This document shows, piece by piece, positions 51,601-58,400 of a stretch of 64,000 nt of DNA. The stretch comes from Brevibacillus laterosporus LMG 15441. GTDB lineage: Bacteria > Bacillota > Bacilli > Brevibacillales > Brevibacillaceae. Below the pieces are notes generated by a model that had not been told where the DNA came from, made no database searches, and saw nothing but the letters and a program-made list of their open reading frames with translations. Each line of letters starts with the position of its first letter. The stretch's first letter is position 1. The position numbers were made by a program, and so were the translations under genes. The stretch is from the NCBI RefSeq assembly GCF_000219535.2, contig NZ_CP007806.1:2514501-2578500 (forward strand), given 5' to 3'.

Positions 51601-52376
51601 GCATGGAATACATTGCTTAACGTTGCCTGATTACGGTTCGCGATCTGTTGAAGATTTTTGGTTGTTTCCTGATCTAACGTAAAAAGTGTCTCCTTTAGCT
51701 CATAGCTTCTCTGACCAGTCTGAGGCTTGTTTTTAGGAAATTCCGTATGCAGTTCATAACCTTCCAAATACTGATTCCAATACTTTAGTGCCTCTTCTTT
51801 ATTTTGCTTCTCTAGCCATTTTATATATTCGCTGTAAGGCTTAGACACTTCACGTGGAATTGATTTATTTGCCTTCAAGACAGCATAATAGCTAAGAAGC
51901 TTATGAATAAGAATTCCTAATCCCCAACCATCTATGATGATATGATGAAAAGCCCAAACAAATTGATAGCTGTGATCACCGGTTTTAAAAATGGCGGCCC
52001 TCATTAGCACGTCCTTCGTTACATGAAAGCCTTGGTCTTTCCCTTTGTTTTTATAAGTTTCAATATATTCTTTTTGTTCATCATCTGCAAAACGCGTGAT
52101 ATCCTCAAAATATACCTGCATTTTTCTCTCTTTAAACACTACTTGTCTAGCACGTTGTAAATTTTGATATACAAATGCTGTCCGGAGAACCTCATAGTTT
52201 TCGATTAGCTTATTCATGCTTTGTTGAAACAATGGAAGATCGAAATCACCCTGAATCGTGGCGGTCATCTGGAGATAATAGGCACTTGTTTGTTCATCCA
52301 AAATAGAATGAAATAACATGCCCTCTTGGAGCGGAGTTAATGGATACACTTTTGCAATATTATCTTGTTTTTTCAT
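32913..52376 (-). CDS. Six-module NRPS with TE, TycC-like (Asn-Asp-X-Val-Orn-Leu)
   Basis: 6487 residues, nearly the same length as tyrocidine synthetase TycC. Six C-A-T modules and a TE (GYSSGG ~6312), no E domains. C1 is of the DCL type (HHIIIDG ~143), matching a preceding D-residue; C2-C6 are LCL (HH...DG at ~1185, 2225, 3262, 4297, 5340). All T domains read GGHS. Pocket codes: A1 DLTKIGEVGK (Asn), A2 DLTKVGHIGK (Asp), A3 DGAHSGEVIK (not recognised), A4 DAFWIGGTFK (Val), A5 DVGEIGSIDK (Orn), A6 DGAYTGEVVK (Leu). Tyrocidine has Gln at the second of these positions; Asp there, with Val-Orn-Leu, points to the loloatins, cyclic decapeptides of B. laterosporus. The TE would close the ring onto the first residue. 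GAGGTG is 5 nt before the ATG. The N-terminus MKKQDNIAKVYPLTPLQEGM is an acceptor docking segment. Confidence 0.95.
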   Translation of the reverse strand: MKKQDNIAKVYPLTPLQEGMLFHSILDEQTSAYYLQMTATIQGDFDLPLFQQSMNKLIENYEVLRTAFVYQNLQRARQVVFKERKMQVYFEDITRFADDEQKEYIETYKNKGKDQGFHVTKDVLMRAAIFKTGDHSYQFVWAFHHIIIDGWGLGILIHKLLSYYAVLKANKSIPREVSKPYSEYIKWLEKQNKEEALKYWNQYLEGYELHTEFPKNKPQTGQRSYELKETLFTLDQETTKNLQQIANRNQATLSNVFHAVWSVLVSKYKNTEDVVFGSVVSGRPPGIQGIENMVGLFINTIPTRLSVNPLLSFQEVINKARENAIQSTKYDYAPLYEIQSQSLVKQELIDHLVTFENYPDNNMDSLEEALGFRIRIDNGEEQTTYDLNVVVAVAPWYEMMIKFSYNANVYDSAFITRMQDHLQNIVAQVINTPDILLKDITILTEQEKQQLVVEYNNTASDYPKTKTIYELFEEQVVKTPHQVAAVCREKQLTYQEVNESANQLAHVLRERGVTASSVVSIMAEHSLELVVGILAILKSGAAYLPIDPDYPEDRIRYLLVDSQSTLLLTQQTFSNKIVDHNIESLYLDNQELYQGSTANLINKSSVNDLAYIIYTSGSTGNPKGAMITHQGLVNYIWWAKKVYVQNEIIHFPLYSSISFDLTVTSIFTPLVSGNTIYIYGGEDKVQVIQDILRDNKVGIIKLTPTHLKLIEEFDGTNSNIRRFIVGGENLQTQLASKIARNFGGTVQIMNEYGPTETVVGCMLYTFDPNHTFQDSVPIGVPADNVEIYLLDTALQPVPVGSIGEIYIAGDGVARGYLHRAELTTEKFIENPFKPQERMYRTGDLARWLPDGNMEYMGRVDHQVKIRGHRIEMGEIEAKLVQHEMIKEAVVIVEKDESAQNVLYAYIVSDAELSVSELREHIGSTLPSYMIPSYFIRLEEIPLTANGKVERKKLPKPDGSIRTGVEFVAPRNLIEDQLVTIWKGILNVDNISVLDNFFELGGHSLKAMTVISQISKAFHVDLPLKVLFDTPTIAALSHYIANTESGMYSAIEPAALQEYYPVSSAQKRMFILHQLNEESVSYNMPGALIMEGNLDIQRFEYAMQSIVDRHEALRTSFHSIEGEPSQKVHPSVQVEIMRMNSKADQIEQIISDFIQPFDLSMAPLLRVGLLTLEEQKHLFLLDIHHIVSDGVSISVFIEEFMKLYRGESLPELRIHYKDFAVWQNELFRSEMFVKQENYWINTLKGEIPVLQLPTDSPRPATQNFEGDGVDFVISKQLTSGLYEIAARSGATLYMVLLSAYSVLLSKYAGQEEIVIGSPIAGRRHADVERMMGSFINTLAMRTYPEAGKTVDEFIAEVKQMTLGAFEHQDYPFEALVDKLDVPRDFSRNPLFDTMLVLQNMDQTTLELDQLRITPYDFVHSISKVDMTLFASEADGEIHCKLQYSTALFKRETIEQFAKHFRMIMRVFTENIGIKLAEIPLLTKEEQADLLTRTSRIKADPPRDITMYDLFKACVKKYPVQNAVVFGNDKLTYQDLHEKANHVAALLQAKGVRPNKIVGIMTPPSLEMMVGIMGIWRAGGAYLPIDPDAPIERITYMLEDSKVDVVVTLTDLSNALPASVSTLALDKAMLDHELQLPATTKVSSEDLAYVIYTSGTTGMPKGVQITHRNVINYVFAFSRQANVTWQDKTVLVSSYAFDLGYTGIFSALLSGSQLHLLTKDEYINTERLLSYISENQITYVKLTPSLFSVVVQSESFMKTKDCDSLRLIVMGGEPIRVTDVMAYVDQYPSAQIMNHYGPTETTIGCITSILHAGNCKEFANRPFIGSPIANTQVYILDGRSQIVPPGIVGELCISGEGVSKGYLNQPSLTDEKFVSNPFNPGTIMYRTGDLARYFSNGNIEFVGRADQQVKIAGYRIELGEIEKQLLQHTFIKEAVVIAVQEEESHSLYAYFVSEQEITVSNLREHVGSMLPTYMIPSYFVRMDKIPLTPNGKVDRKALPKPTGTIITGAEFVAPRNHIEMKISDIWGEVLSVTKFGVEDNFFALGGHSLKAMSMISKLNKAFQIEVPFKTIFENPTIATLATYISQAEKSDYVDIQPAPLQEYYPVSSAQKRMYILRQLAGADLSYNMPGVMYIDGKLDVQRLELAMKALVQRHESLRTSFHSVNGEIVQRIHEEIDFSMSYSSSTEDQLDTLITNFMQPFELSLAPLLRAELVKLTEERHLFLVDMHHIIADGVSLGIFIKEFVQLYQGEELTELRLQYKDFAAWQNEWFETGVLNKQETYWLTTFAGEVPLLNLSTDFPRPLVKSFEGDRFIFGTDTNLMQDLYRVANETGTTLYMVLLAAYNIFLSRYSGQEDIIVGSPIAGRTHADVDQIVGMFVNTLALRNYPVGTKTFREFIEEVKHNTLQAYENQDYPFEVLVEKLDVHRELGRNPLFDTLFILQNTDKKIFEIDKLTFHPYITDVTQAKFDLTLEATEENREIVFCLEYCSKLFKRETIERMASHFLQIIRAVTENPEVTLSEINMLSLEEQQQVLVDFNDNHVSYPTGTIQSFFEEQVERTPDHIALCYAGQTLTYRQLNEKANQLAMFLRNKGVQPNQIVGIMAERSFEMIFAIYGVLKAGAAYLPIDPAYPQDRIQYLLEDSGASILLIQSHLMKQLPTDIEWIDLGDEHIYVGSGENLFNVNQASDLAYLIYTSGTTGKPKGVMIEHQSVINCLLYRKEEYDFSPNDKILQIFSFAFDGFVASLFPPMMGGAISVLPREEEAKDPFALRNVIAGENITHYHGVPSLFHAILDCSTAGDLDSLGNVSLGGEKITPQLVQKVQQINPAIEINNEYGPTENSVITTIKRSIEVGETITIGCPIANVAVYILGTNHLLQPVGVIGELCIGGRGLARGYLNRPDLTEEKFVPNPFVPGEQMYKTGDYAKWLPDGTIEYIGRMDEQVKIRGYRIEIGEIENAILTFDLINEAVVVVSEDSTEQQLLIAYFTAEEEITLAELRAHLAKELPDYMIPTYFVQLEAFPTTPNGKMDRRGLPKPEGDPILGTIYVAARNATESRLVEIWQNVLGLARIGVNDSFFDIGGHSLRAMTVMSLVHKECGVELPLKVLFEKSTIAQLATFIDQAAKSRYVPIQAVSPKEYYPVSSAQKRMYILRQFDGAGTIYNMPNALYMEGKLDYLRFEETLQQLINRHEALRTSFHPVNGEPMQRVHQSVELPIFYNEASIDQVDQLVDEFIQMFDLEVAPLLRIGLIKLEEEKHLFVMDMHHIISDGVSAGILFEEFATLYRRESLPELQIQYKDFAVWQNELFASDAIKKQESYWTNTFAGEIPVLHLPTDYSRPTVQSFDGDQVIFHTGKKVTEDLYKLANETSTTLFMVLLAAFHVLLSKYSGQEEIVIGSPIAGRVHPDTEKVMGMFVNTLALKNNPSAQKSFKAFLTEVKQNTLEAYENQDYPFESLVEKLEIQRDLGRNPLFDIMFILQNMEKKAFVLDDLQITPHVTQRGYSKFDLTLEANEESSGLQFSLVFSTRLFKKESIERMAGHFLQILDTITKQPELALSEVSLLSEEEKHQILGEFNETSTDYPRMLTIHQWFEEQVEKYPDHIAVVAEGNTLTYRELNNRANQIARILRQKGVVANDVVGLLADRSHEMIVGIMGILKAGGAYLGIDPEYPSERISYMMEDCQVSIVLSLRHLASRLQEEADIILLDDESLYQGKLTNLLNITRPGDLAYIMYTSGSTGKPKGVMVEHRNVIRLVIHANYVQVRPEDRMIQTGAIGFDAMTFEIFGALLHGARLYLVHKDILLDSALLAGFLQANQITTMWLTSPLFNQLSQDNESMFASLTDLIVGGDVLSPKHINKVKQINPQLVIWNGYGPTENTTFSTCFRIDEEFLDNIPIGKPISNSTAYILDNYNHLQPIGVPGELCVGGEGVARGYMNKPELTAEKFVSNPFVPGERMYRTGDLARWLPNGTIEYLGRIDQQVKIRGFRIEIGEIESVLARQDKVKESVITVVEDKLGQKVLCAYYVSENAAVIPQLREELAQELPSYMVPTFFVHLEKMPLTRNGKVDRRALPIPDGDLRAGVEYVAPSNQIEEKLVEIWKNVLGVSKIGVMDNFFELGGHSLKAMTVISFVHKVFHAELPLKILFESPTIYALAAYITGVEKGKYVAIQQAVKADFYPVSSAQKRMYILHQFEGSGISYNVPGVLFIEGSLDDKRFDYAMRGLVDRHEALRTSFKTINGDPVQIIHDHVDFSVAYQEATEDQVEQIVDEFIQPFDLEIAPLFRISLVRLSEKRHLFLMDMHHIISDGVSMQIIIKEFAQLYNGQHLPDSKIQYKDFAVWQNELFQSGVIQKQEAFWLDTFAGELPILNLETDFQRPSVQSFEGDHILFGTGKQLMAELQNLSNETKATLYMLLLAAYNVLLSKYTGQEEIVIGTPIAGRSHADVENIVGMFVNTLALKNRPFSELTFREFIAQVKENALEAYQNQDYPFESLVDKLQIRRDLSRNPVFDTMFSLGKTDSIGFELDGLHYIPYKMKGEIAKFDISLDAFEMQDDIQLQFSYCTKLFRKDTIERWAIHYTQILQSIVTNPDKQLSEISILSESEKNQIIFDFNATKASYPMNKMFHQLFEEQVEKTPNNLAVICENEQLTYQELNTKANQLARVLRQKGVKPERTVGIMVDRSLHMVVGMLAVLKAGGAYVPIDMDYPQDRTEFMLKDSNAMLLLTLQNLAEQLAFANEILYLDQAENYQGDDTNLLNVTEKHHMAYIIYTSGTTGKPKGVVIEHQSYINIAFAWREKYHLETFPVRLLQMASFSFDVSAGDFARAFLHGGQLVICPNEVKFDPASLYDMLNRYQITIFESTPALAVPLMEYIYEHKLDISHMKLLIIGADSCSMEDYSSLLGKFGHSIRIINSYGVTEACIDSSYFEQPLELLPSVGTAPIGKPLPNTTMYIMDHNGGLVPIGVVGELCIGGAGVAREYLNRPELTAEKFVENPFVPREKLYRSGDVAKWLPDGNIEFLGRIDHQVKIRGVRIELGEIESQMRKLDGLREVVVVAKEDQAKEKFLCAYMVTDREVSTAEIRAHLTTQLPIAMIPTTFISLEAMPLTANGKIDKRSLPDPHHALLTSTYVAPRTPLELQLATVWQQVLGIERVGSKDDFFALGGHSLRAMMVISHMHKEYQLDIPLRILFEKPTIEEIAQYLERERTKQIISIPPATKQDYYPVSAAQRRMFILTQFDGVDISYNMPSIILLEGKLDLAKLETAFKGLINRHESLRTSFELVNGSPVQKIHTAVDFAITHQVAVDEELEEIIDEFIKPFQLNMAPLLRVKLVQTRLDRYLLLVDTHHIISDGVSSGIIINELIELYQGHMLPALAIQYKDFSVWQHEQSQTAMYKKQEEHWVQTFADEIPVLNLPTDFPRPTTQSFEGNLITMGTGKELMEGLYKIATDTGTTLYMVLLAAYNVLLSKYSGQEDLIVGTPVTGRSHVDLQSTVGMFVNTLAMRNKPVRSKSFREFLLEVKRNALRAYENQDYPFEELVEKLKLQREVSRNPMFDTMFTLQNRGEEAIEVDELRFVGYEGDNKSKHSKFDLTLIATEESDQILISVEYCTKLYQSETIERFLTNFLQIMRAIIDNPDVKLASIEMLTNEEKNRLLLEFTNTEKNDQQDTTIHQLFEEQVRKTPDQVALIWNKQKVTYQKLNEKANQLARTLRNKGVVANQLVAIMAERSVEMIIGVLGILKAGAAYVPIDPAYPIDRIEYVLQDSGATLLLTQSHLSYSSSANITRLDLDVQKNYVSDGTNVKAISKPIDLAYVIYTSGTTGQPKGVMIEHRSIVNCLQWRRDEYAFTPKDKALQIFSFAFDGFVASLFAPMLGGATSILPREEEAKDPFALRKLIASESITHYYGVPSLFNAIVDSAITEDLSKLRCVTLGGEKLSFQLVQKIKQKNPAIEINNEYGPTENSVVTTIQRAIEVDQPITIGRPLANVAVYIVNAEHHLQPIGVVGELCIAGRGLARGYLNRPELTEEKFVRNPFVPGERMYKTGDLAKWRPDGTIEYVGRVDEQVKVRGFRIEIGEIESTILQYQGVGEVVVTAQEDQHAQQYLCAYFVADTEVVLADLRKFVSKALPAYMVPTYFVQLMNLPTTANGKVDKRALPMPQNVGVVGREYVAPSSMIEEQLAAIWQEVLEVEQIGITDHFFEIGGHSLKAMLLISKVYEYMQEELPLHLVFQQPTIQKMAEFILHKQYEQNAGHPILLNNETIRSVFSFTPIGAHSTFYQKLAKEIHDVSLYSFDFIEAENRIEQYINAMIQIDSEGPYTLMGYSSGGNLAFEVAKELENRGHQVSSIILFDSYWKEKEIEQTAIEARKEIEAFFTEIGTHNEMFNMTREDLELFVTNDFVKQSFIQNMLSYLMFYNQLVNEGRIKAPIHLIQSEYESENIAAYEAEKWNEEVWAQASEQFINYRGHGEHSKMLSGEQIPKNASMLESILQEIFVLK
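43019..46070 (-). other. Module 3 (C-A-T) of the six-module NRPS, unassigned pocket
   Basis: The A domain of this module closely resembles that of module 6 along its whole length (shared FDGFVASLF, PREEEAKDPFALR, GVPSLF, EINNEYGPTEN), but pocket positions 278 and 299 read His and Ser instead of Tyr and Thr. Smaller side chains should enlarge the pocket. In loloatins this ring position carries an aromatic residue (Trp or Tyr), in tyrocidine Tyr. Boundaries are approximate. Confidence 0.6.
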
Positions 52377-52415
52377 ATTGGCACCTCAGCTATGTGATAT
52401 GAAAAGAGAAAAATG

Positions 52416-52464
52416 TTGTTCCTCCAACGAAACTATAGCCTGTGATCCTCTATTGGAGGAACAA
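52416..52464 (-). other. Intercistronic stem-loop between the two large NRPS genes
   Basis: Perfect 12-bp inverted repeat TTGTTCCTCCAA (52416-52427) / TTGGAGGAACAA (52453-52464) with a 25-nt loop in the 104-bp gap. On the minus strand it is followed by CATTTTTCTCTTTT, so it resembles a weak intrinsic terminator. Confidence 0.6.
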
Positions 52465-52480
52465 TCGCATGAATCATGTA

Positions 52481-55400
52481 TTAAATGAGCTCAAGTATGT
52501 TTTCTAAATCCTCAAATGAAAGATCATCATCGCCCAAATCACTTGGGGTTAATTCTCCTCCTTCCTTGGACATGCAATGCTCAATGATTAGCAACAAATA
52601 CTTTTTATAGGTTTCTGCTAATGTGGCAATTGTCTCTTCCTTGTATTGGAGCTTATTGTATCCAATACTAATTTGCAATTTTCGTCCTTCAACAACAGAT
52701 GAAATATCTAATAAAAATGGTCTTTCAGATTCTGGACTAAACAAATTGCCTGTATTGGTTTGCGAAAGTGCAAATACACCGTCTTTTCCATCAGAATCAA
52801 ATTGCCCTAAATAATTAAAGCTGACCTCTGGTTGTAAACCAAACGATAGGGAAGGTCGCAACTCCTTAATCGTTAGATAACGCAGGATGTCATATCCGAC
52901 CCCTTTCTTTGGAATATGCCGCAGGTTTTCTTTTACAAGCTTAATTTGAAGCGAAATGTCCTCCGACTCGTCCAAATCTAATACAACTGGATATTGGGAG
53001 GTGAACCAGCCTACGGTTCTAGAAATATTCATATCATTTCCAATATCCTCGCGTCCGTGTCCCTCTAGGTTAATAATCACTTGATTGGTATGAGCCCAGT
53101 CTTTAAAGGCTAATCCTACCGCAGTCAGTAAAATATCATTAACTTCCGTGTGATACGCATGATTTACATTTCTTAATAGATTCTCTGTTTGTTCGCTCGT
53201 AAGCTCAGTTTTAAGAAGATGGGTGTTCTTCTGCGTATTTTCTACTTCGTTAAAGTCTCTTGGGAGCATCGTCATCTTTGCTGTTTTCTCTAGATTCTCC
53301 CAGTACTCCATTTCTTTGATGATTGTTTCACTATTGGCATACTTTTGCATTTGAATAGCCCAGTCTTTCACTGAATCTGTTTTATCCGGCAAGGTAATGT
53401 CCTGATGTAAAAGTGCCTGCGAATAAGCGGTAGAAAAGTCTTCGAACAAAATTCTCCACGATACACCATCAATCACTAAATGATGGATAACAATCAGCAA
53501 ATAATCTCCTGTGCCTGTTTGAAAAATCGCTACTTTCACCAATGGACCTTCTGTAAGATCAATACTGCTTTGAATCTCATTGGCTAACTCCAAGATTTTA
53601 TTGTCTACATTGATTTCTTCTTCCAAATCAAACCTGTAAAGATCAAATAAATGATTCTCAATGCCCCGATTCCATTGAATGATTTTATTATTTTGACGTT
53701 TATACACCATACGTAGGGCATCGTGATGTTCTACTATTTTTTGGAATGCGAGTGCTACTGCCTCTTGATCAAAGCCTTTTTCTCTGTGTAGCATAACGGC
53801 TTGATTCCATTGATGCATACCCGTAAATTGATTTGTGAAGAACCAACTCTGGATCGGCGTGAGATCTATTTCTCCTTCTACTACACCCTGATCGCTTTTT
53901 TTACGGCTAGGTGTGACATAAGAAATGACATGCTCGATGGCTGGATTTTGGAACAAATCTTTCATTTCTAATTTCCAACCAGCAGTAGTCAGACGAGTCA
54001 GCACTTGAATGGCCTTAATTGAGTCTCCGCCTAATTCAAAGAAATTGTCTCGAATTCCAATTTTCTCTATACCTAAAACGTCTTGCCAAATCTCTGTTAC
54101 CAATTGCTCTAATTCGTTTCGAGGAGCGTCGTATGCTTTTTTTGTATCAGAATTTTTATTTGGTTCAGGCAATGCTCTGCGGTCAATCTTATCGTTTGGT
54201 GTCAGCGGCATTTTAGCGAGCTGTACAACATAGGATGGAATCATATAGCTGGGCAAATCATCTGCTAGATATCCCCTTATCTCGGCTACAGACAATGCTT
54301 CGTCAGAAACCAAGTAGGCACATAAATAAGATTGTCCTTGCTCATCCTCACGCGCTAATACTGCTGCCTCTTTGATCTGATGATGCAATAACAGAAGACT
54401 TTCGATCTCACCAAGCTCTACTCGATGTCCACGTATCTTCACCTGATGATCGATTCTACCAAGATACTCGATGGTACCATCGGGAAGCCATCGTGCTAAA
54501 TCCCCCGTTTTGTACATTTTTTGACTTGGGTTAAAAGGATTCGCAACAAATTTCTCAGCAGTTAGTTCTGGTCGGTTCCAATATCCTCTGGCTAGACCTA
54601 CACCTGCTACACACATTTCTCCTGCTATACCAATGCCCTGTAGCTGATGGCGCTGATTTAGAATATAGACTTGTGCATTTTGAACAGGAGCACCTATCGG
54701 AACAGACTGAGCTATGCTTGATCTTTCAGAGGCTTTCCAGTACGTAGCACAAATAGATGTTTCAGTAGGGCCATACCCATTGATATAGGTTACCTTGTCT
54801 TTCCATTTATCGACCAGGCCAAACGATGTAGCAGAACCTGCCGTGATCAGTATTCGTAATGTAGAAAGATGTTCTGGATGAAGATGGATAGCATACGTTG
54901 GCGGTAAGGTAAGAACTGAAATCCTTTGTTGGTTCAGAAATTCCTCGAATTTGACAAAATCGTTAATGGTGTCCCTTGAAATGATAACGAGCCTTGCCCC
55001 GGTTACTAAAGCCATGAACATTTCCCAAACAGAGGCATCAAATGACTGGCTGGCAAACTGACCGATATGATCTTTTTTAGTTACGCCCAAATTCTCCTCA
55101 AAGAACGTTTTTAAATTTGCTATTCCGGTGTGCTCTAACATAACTCCTTTTGGTTTCCCTGTCGTACCAGAGGTATAAATTACATACGCTAAATCGGTTG
55201 GTTGACTGATAGAAACTAGATTGGTAGGAGCAATGGTAGCTGGTAGCTGCGTGGAGACATTGATAAATTCTGCATCTGAATCTACACCGTTCATCAAATG
55301 AGGCTGTGCAAGCACCCATCTCGTCCGACTATCTTCTAGCATGTACCGTATCCGATCCTTTGGATAATCTGGGTCGATTGGTAAGAAGGCCGCGCCTGAT

Positions 55401-58400
55401 TTTAAAATCGCTAAGGTACCTATCACCATGTCTAGAGACCGTTCAACCATGATGCCCACTAATTGATTGGGTTGTACGCCCTTTTCTCGGAGTAGCCTTG
55501 CAAGCTGATTCGCTTTAGCGTTTAATTCCTGATACGTCAATTGGACCTGTTCATTAACAACAGCTATTTCATGCGGATGCTTTTCTACTTGCTCTTCAAA
55601 CAATTGATGAATCGTTTGATCTGATGAGAACACGGCTGAATTGTCATTAAATTGGACTAGCAACAGTTGTTTTTCCTCTTCCGTTAGCATGTCAATATCA
55701 GACAAAGTAACCTCTGTGTTAGCAATAATGGTCCGTATAATTTGCAGGAAATGGCCTGCCATTCTCTCAACAGTCTTATGGGTAAATAGCTTTGTACTAT
55801 ACTCAATGCGGAATACAATCTCGTCTTGTCCTTCCGTCATATGAAACGCCATATCAAATTTTGATACTCCTAGGGTATCCCCTTGTTCATATGGGCGCAT
55901 CACAAGCTGATCAAAGACTCTTGTTTCCACATCGCCATTTTGAAGAATAAACATCGTATCAAAAAGTGGATTTCTGCTTGGGTCTCTTTCCAAATGCAAT
56001 TTTTCTACGAGCTCATCAAATGGATAATCCTGATTTTCGTAGGCTTGTAGGGCATTCTGTCTTACTTCTTTAAGAAAATCTTGAAAGGTTTTATTCCCTA
56101 CCGGCTTATTTCTCATCGCCAGTGTATTAACAAACATCCCAACCATATTTTCTACATCAGCATGTGACCGACCAGCAATAGGGGTACCAACAATAATATC
56201 CTCCTGCTCAGAATACTTGGAGAGTAGAACATTATACGCTGCTAACAAAACCATATAACGCGTTGTACCTGCCCGAGCCGCTACCTTTTGCAGACCATCA
56301 AATATCTCTTTTCCCGTTCTCATCATGAACTGATCGCCATCGAAGCTTTTTACGGCTGGTCTGGTATAATCTGTCGGTACATTCACTACAGGTATCTCGC
56401 CAGCAAACCTGTTCAACCAATATTCTTCTTGTTTTTTTATGGCATCCGTTAAGAAAAATTCATTTTGCCAAGAAGAGAAGTCTTTATACGTTATAGGCAG
56501 TTGAGGAAGCTGTTTGCCCTCATAAATATCAGCAATCTCTCTCAGAATTATTCCAATCGAAGTACCATCTGAAGCAATATGGTGAACATCGAACAGGAAC
56601 AAATGTCGTTCCTCTTCTAGCTTGACGAGACGGCTCCTACATAATGGGGAGACAACAAGATCAAATGGCCTTACAAACGATTGGAAAATTTCACTTATTT
56701 CCTGTTGTTGGGCTTGCATATACTCCATGTCAAACTCTACATGCTCCTGAATGCTCTGAACGATTTGATCTTGCACCACCCGATAGCTAGTTCTCAGGCT
56801 CTCATGCCGATTCATTACTTCTTGCAATGCCCGTTTGAAGCGATCCTTATCTAAAGCTCCTTCAATTACCATCATTCCGGGCATATTGTAGCTAATGCCT
56901 GTCCCCTCAAGCTGATGAAGAACGTACATCCGTTTCTGAGCTGACGATACGGGGTAGTATTCTTGGCGCGAAACAATTGGGATAGGCGTGTAGAGCTGTT
57001 TTTCAGATAAAGAGATATACTCTGAAAGAGCTTCAATTATTTGAGCTTCAAAAAAGATTTGTAAAGATAGCTCAATTTGGAATGCTTTATGGACTTGTGT
57101 GATCACCGACATTGCTTTGAGTGAGTCACCACCTAATTCAAAGAAATTATCCCTTATACCTATCTTTTCAATCCCTAAAACAGCTTGCCACATATCTACT
57201 AGTGATTCCTCTATCTTGTTTCGTGGGGCATCAAATGATTTTCCTGAATCCTGATTTTTATCAGGCTCGGGTAAAGCCCTACGATCAATCTTATCGTTTG
57301 GAGTTAACGGCATTTTATCTAGTTGCACAAAATAGGACGGGATCATATAGTTTGGCAATTCATTTGCTACATACTCCCTTACCTCAGTTACCGTGACTTG
57401 TTCCTTTGAAACGATATAAGCACATAAATATGATTGTCCTTGATGGTCATCACGTGCTAGAACAACAGCCTCTCGTATGGCAGGATGCTGTAATAAAAGA
57501 CTCTCGATTTCACCTAGCTCTACTCGATGTCCACGTATTTTGACTTGATGGTCCATTCTCCCCAAGTATTCAATGTTTCCATCAGGTAGCCATTTTGCTA
57601 AATCTCCGGTTTTATACATTTTTTCGCCGGGTATAAATGGGTTATCCACAAATTTTTCAGCAGTTAGTTCTGGTCGATTCCAATATCCTCTCGCAAGCCC
57701 TACCCCACTAACGCACATCTCGCCTACCTCGCCAATACCCTGAAGCTGTAGATATTGATCTACGATATAAACGTGAGCGTTTTGCATAGGAATACCAATC
57801 GGAACTGATGTTCTTTCACTCTCTGCTTCTGCCTTCCAATATGTCGCGCAAACAGAGGTTTCAGTGGGACCGTATCCATTGATGTAGTTCACCTTATCCT
57901 TCCATTTATCCACTAAGCCAAATGAGGTAGCAGACCCTGCAGTGATAAGAGTACGTAGAGTAGGTAAATGTTTTGGTTCAAGATGAATGGCATAGGTTGG
58001 TGGTAAAGTAAGTATGCTAACTCCTTTGCAAGTAATATAATCTTCGAATCTCATAAAATCGGAAATCTTCTCTTTGGAAATGATTGCTAGTCTAGCACCT
58101 GTAGTTAGAGCCATGAACATTTCCCAAACAGAAGCATCAAATGAATGGCTAGCAAATTGGCCAATGCAATCCTGTTCACTGATGCCTAGGCTATTTTCAA
58201 AAAATGCTTGAAGGTTGGCTATACCAGTATGCTCTAGCATAACTCCTTTTGGTTTCCCTGTTGTACCTGACGTATAAATCACATATGCTAAATCAGTTGG
58301 TTGGCTGTTAGGAGGAAGGTTAGTGCTAGCGAAACCAGCTAAAATAGGTTCCGAGACATTAATATACGCAGCATCGCATGCAACCTTATTCATCAAGTGT

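Noticed and set aside
32913-52376. Assignment as plain tyrocidine or gramicidin S synthetase
   Set aside because: Module 2 reads an Asp code (DLTKVGHIGK) instead of tyrocidine's Gln, and there are ten residues rather than gramicidin S's repeated five.
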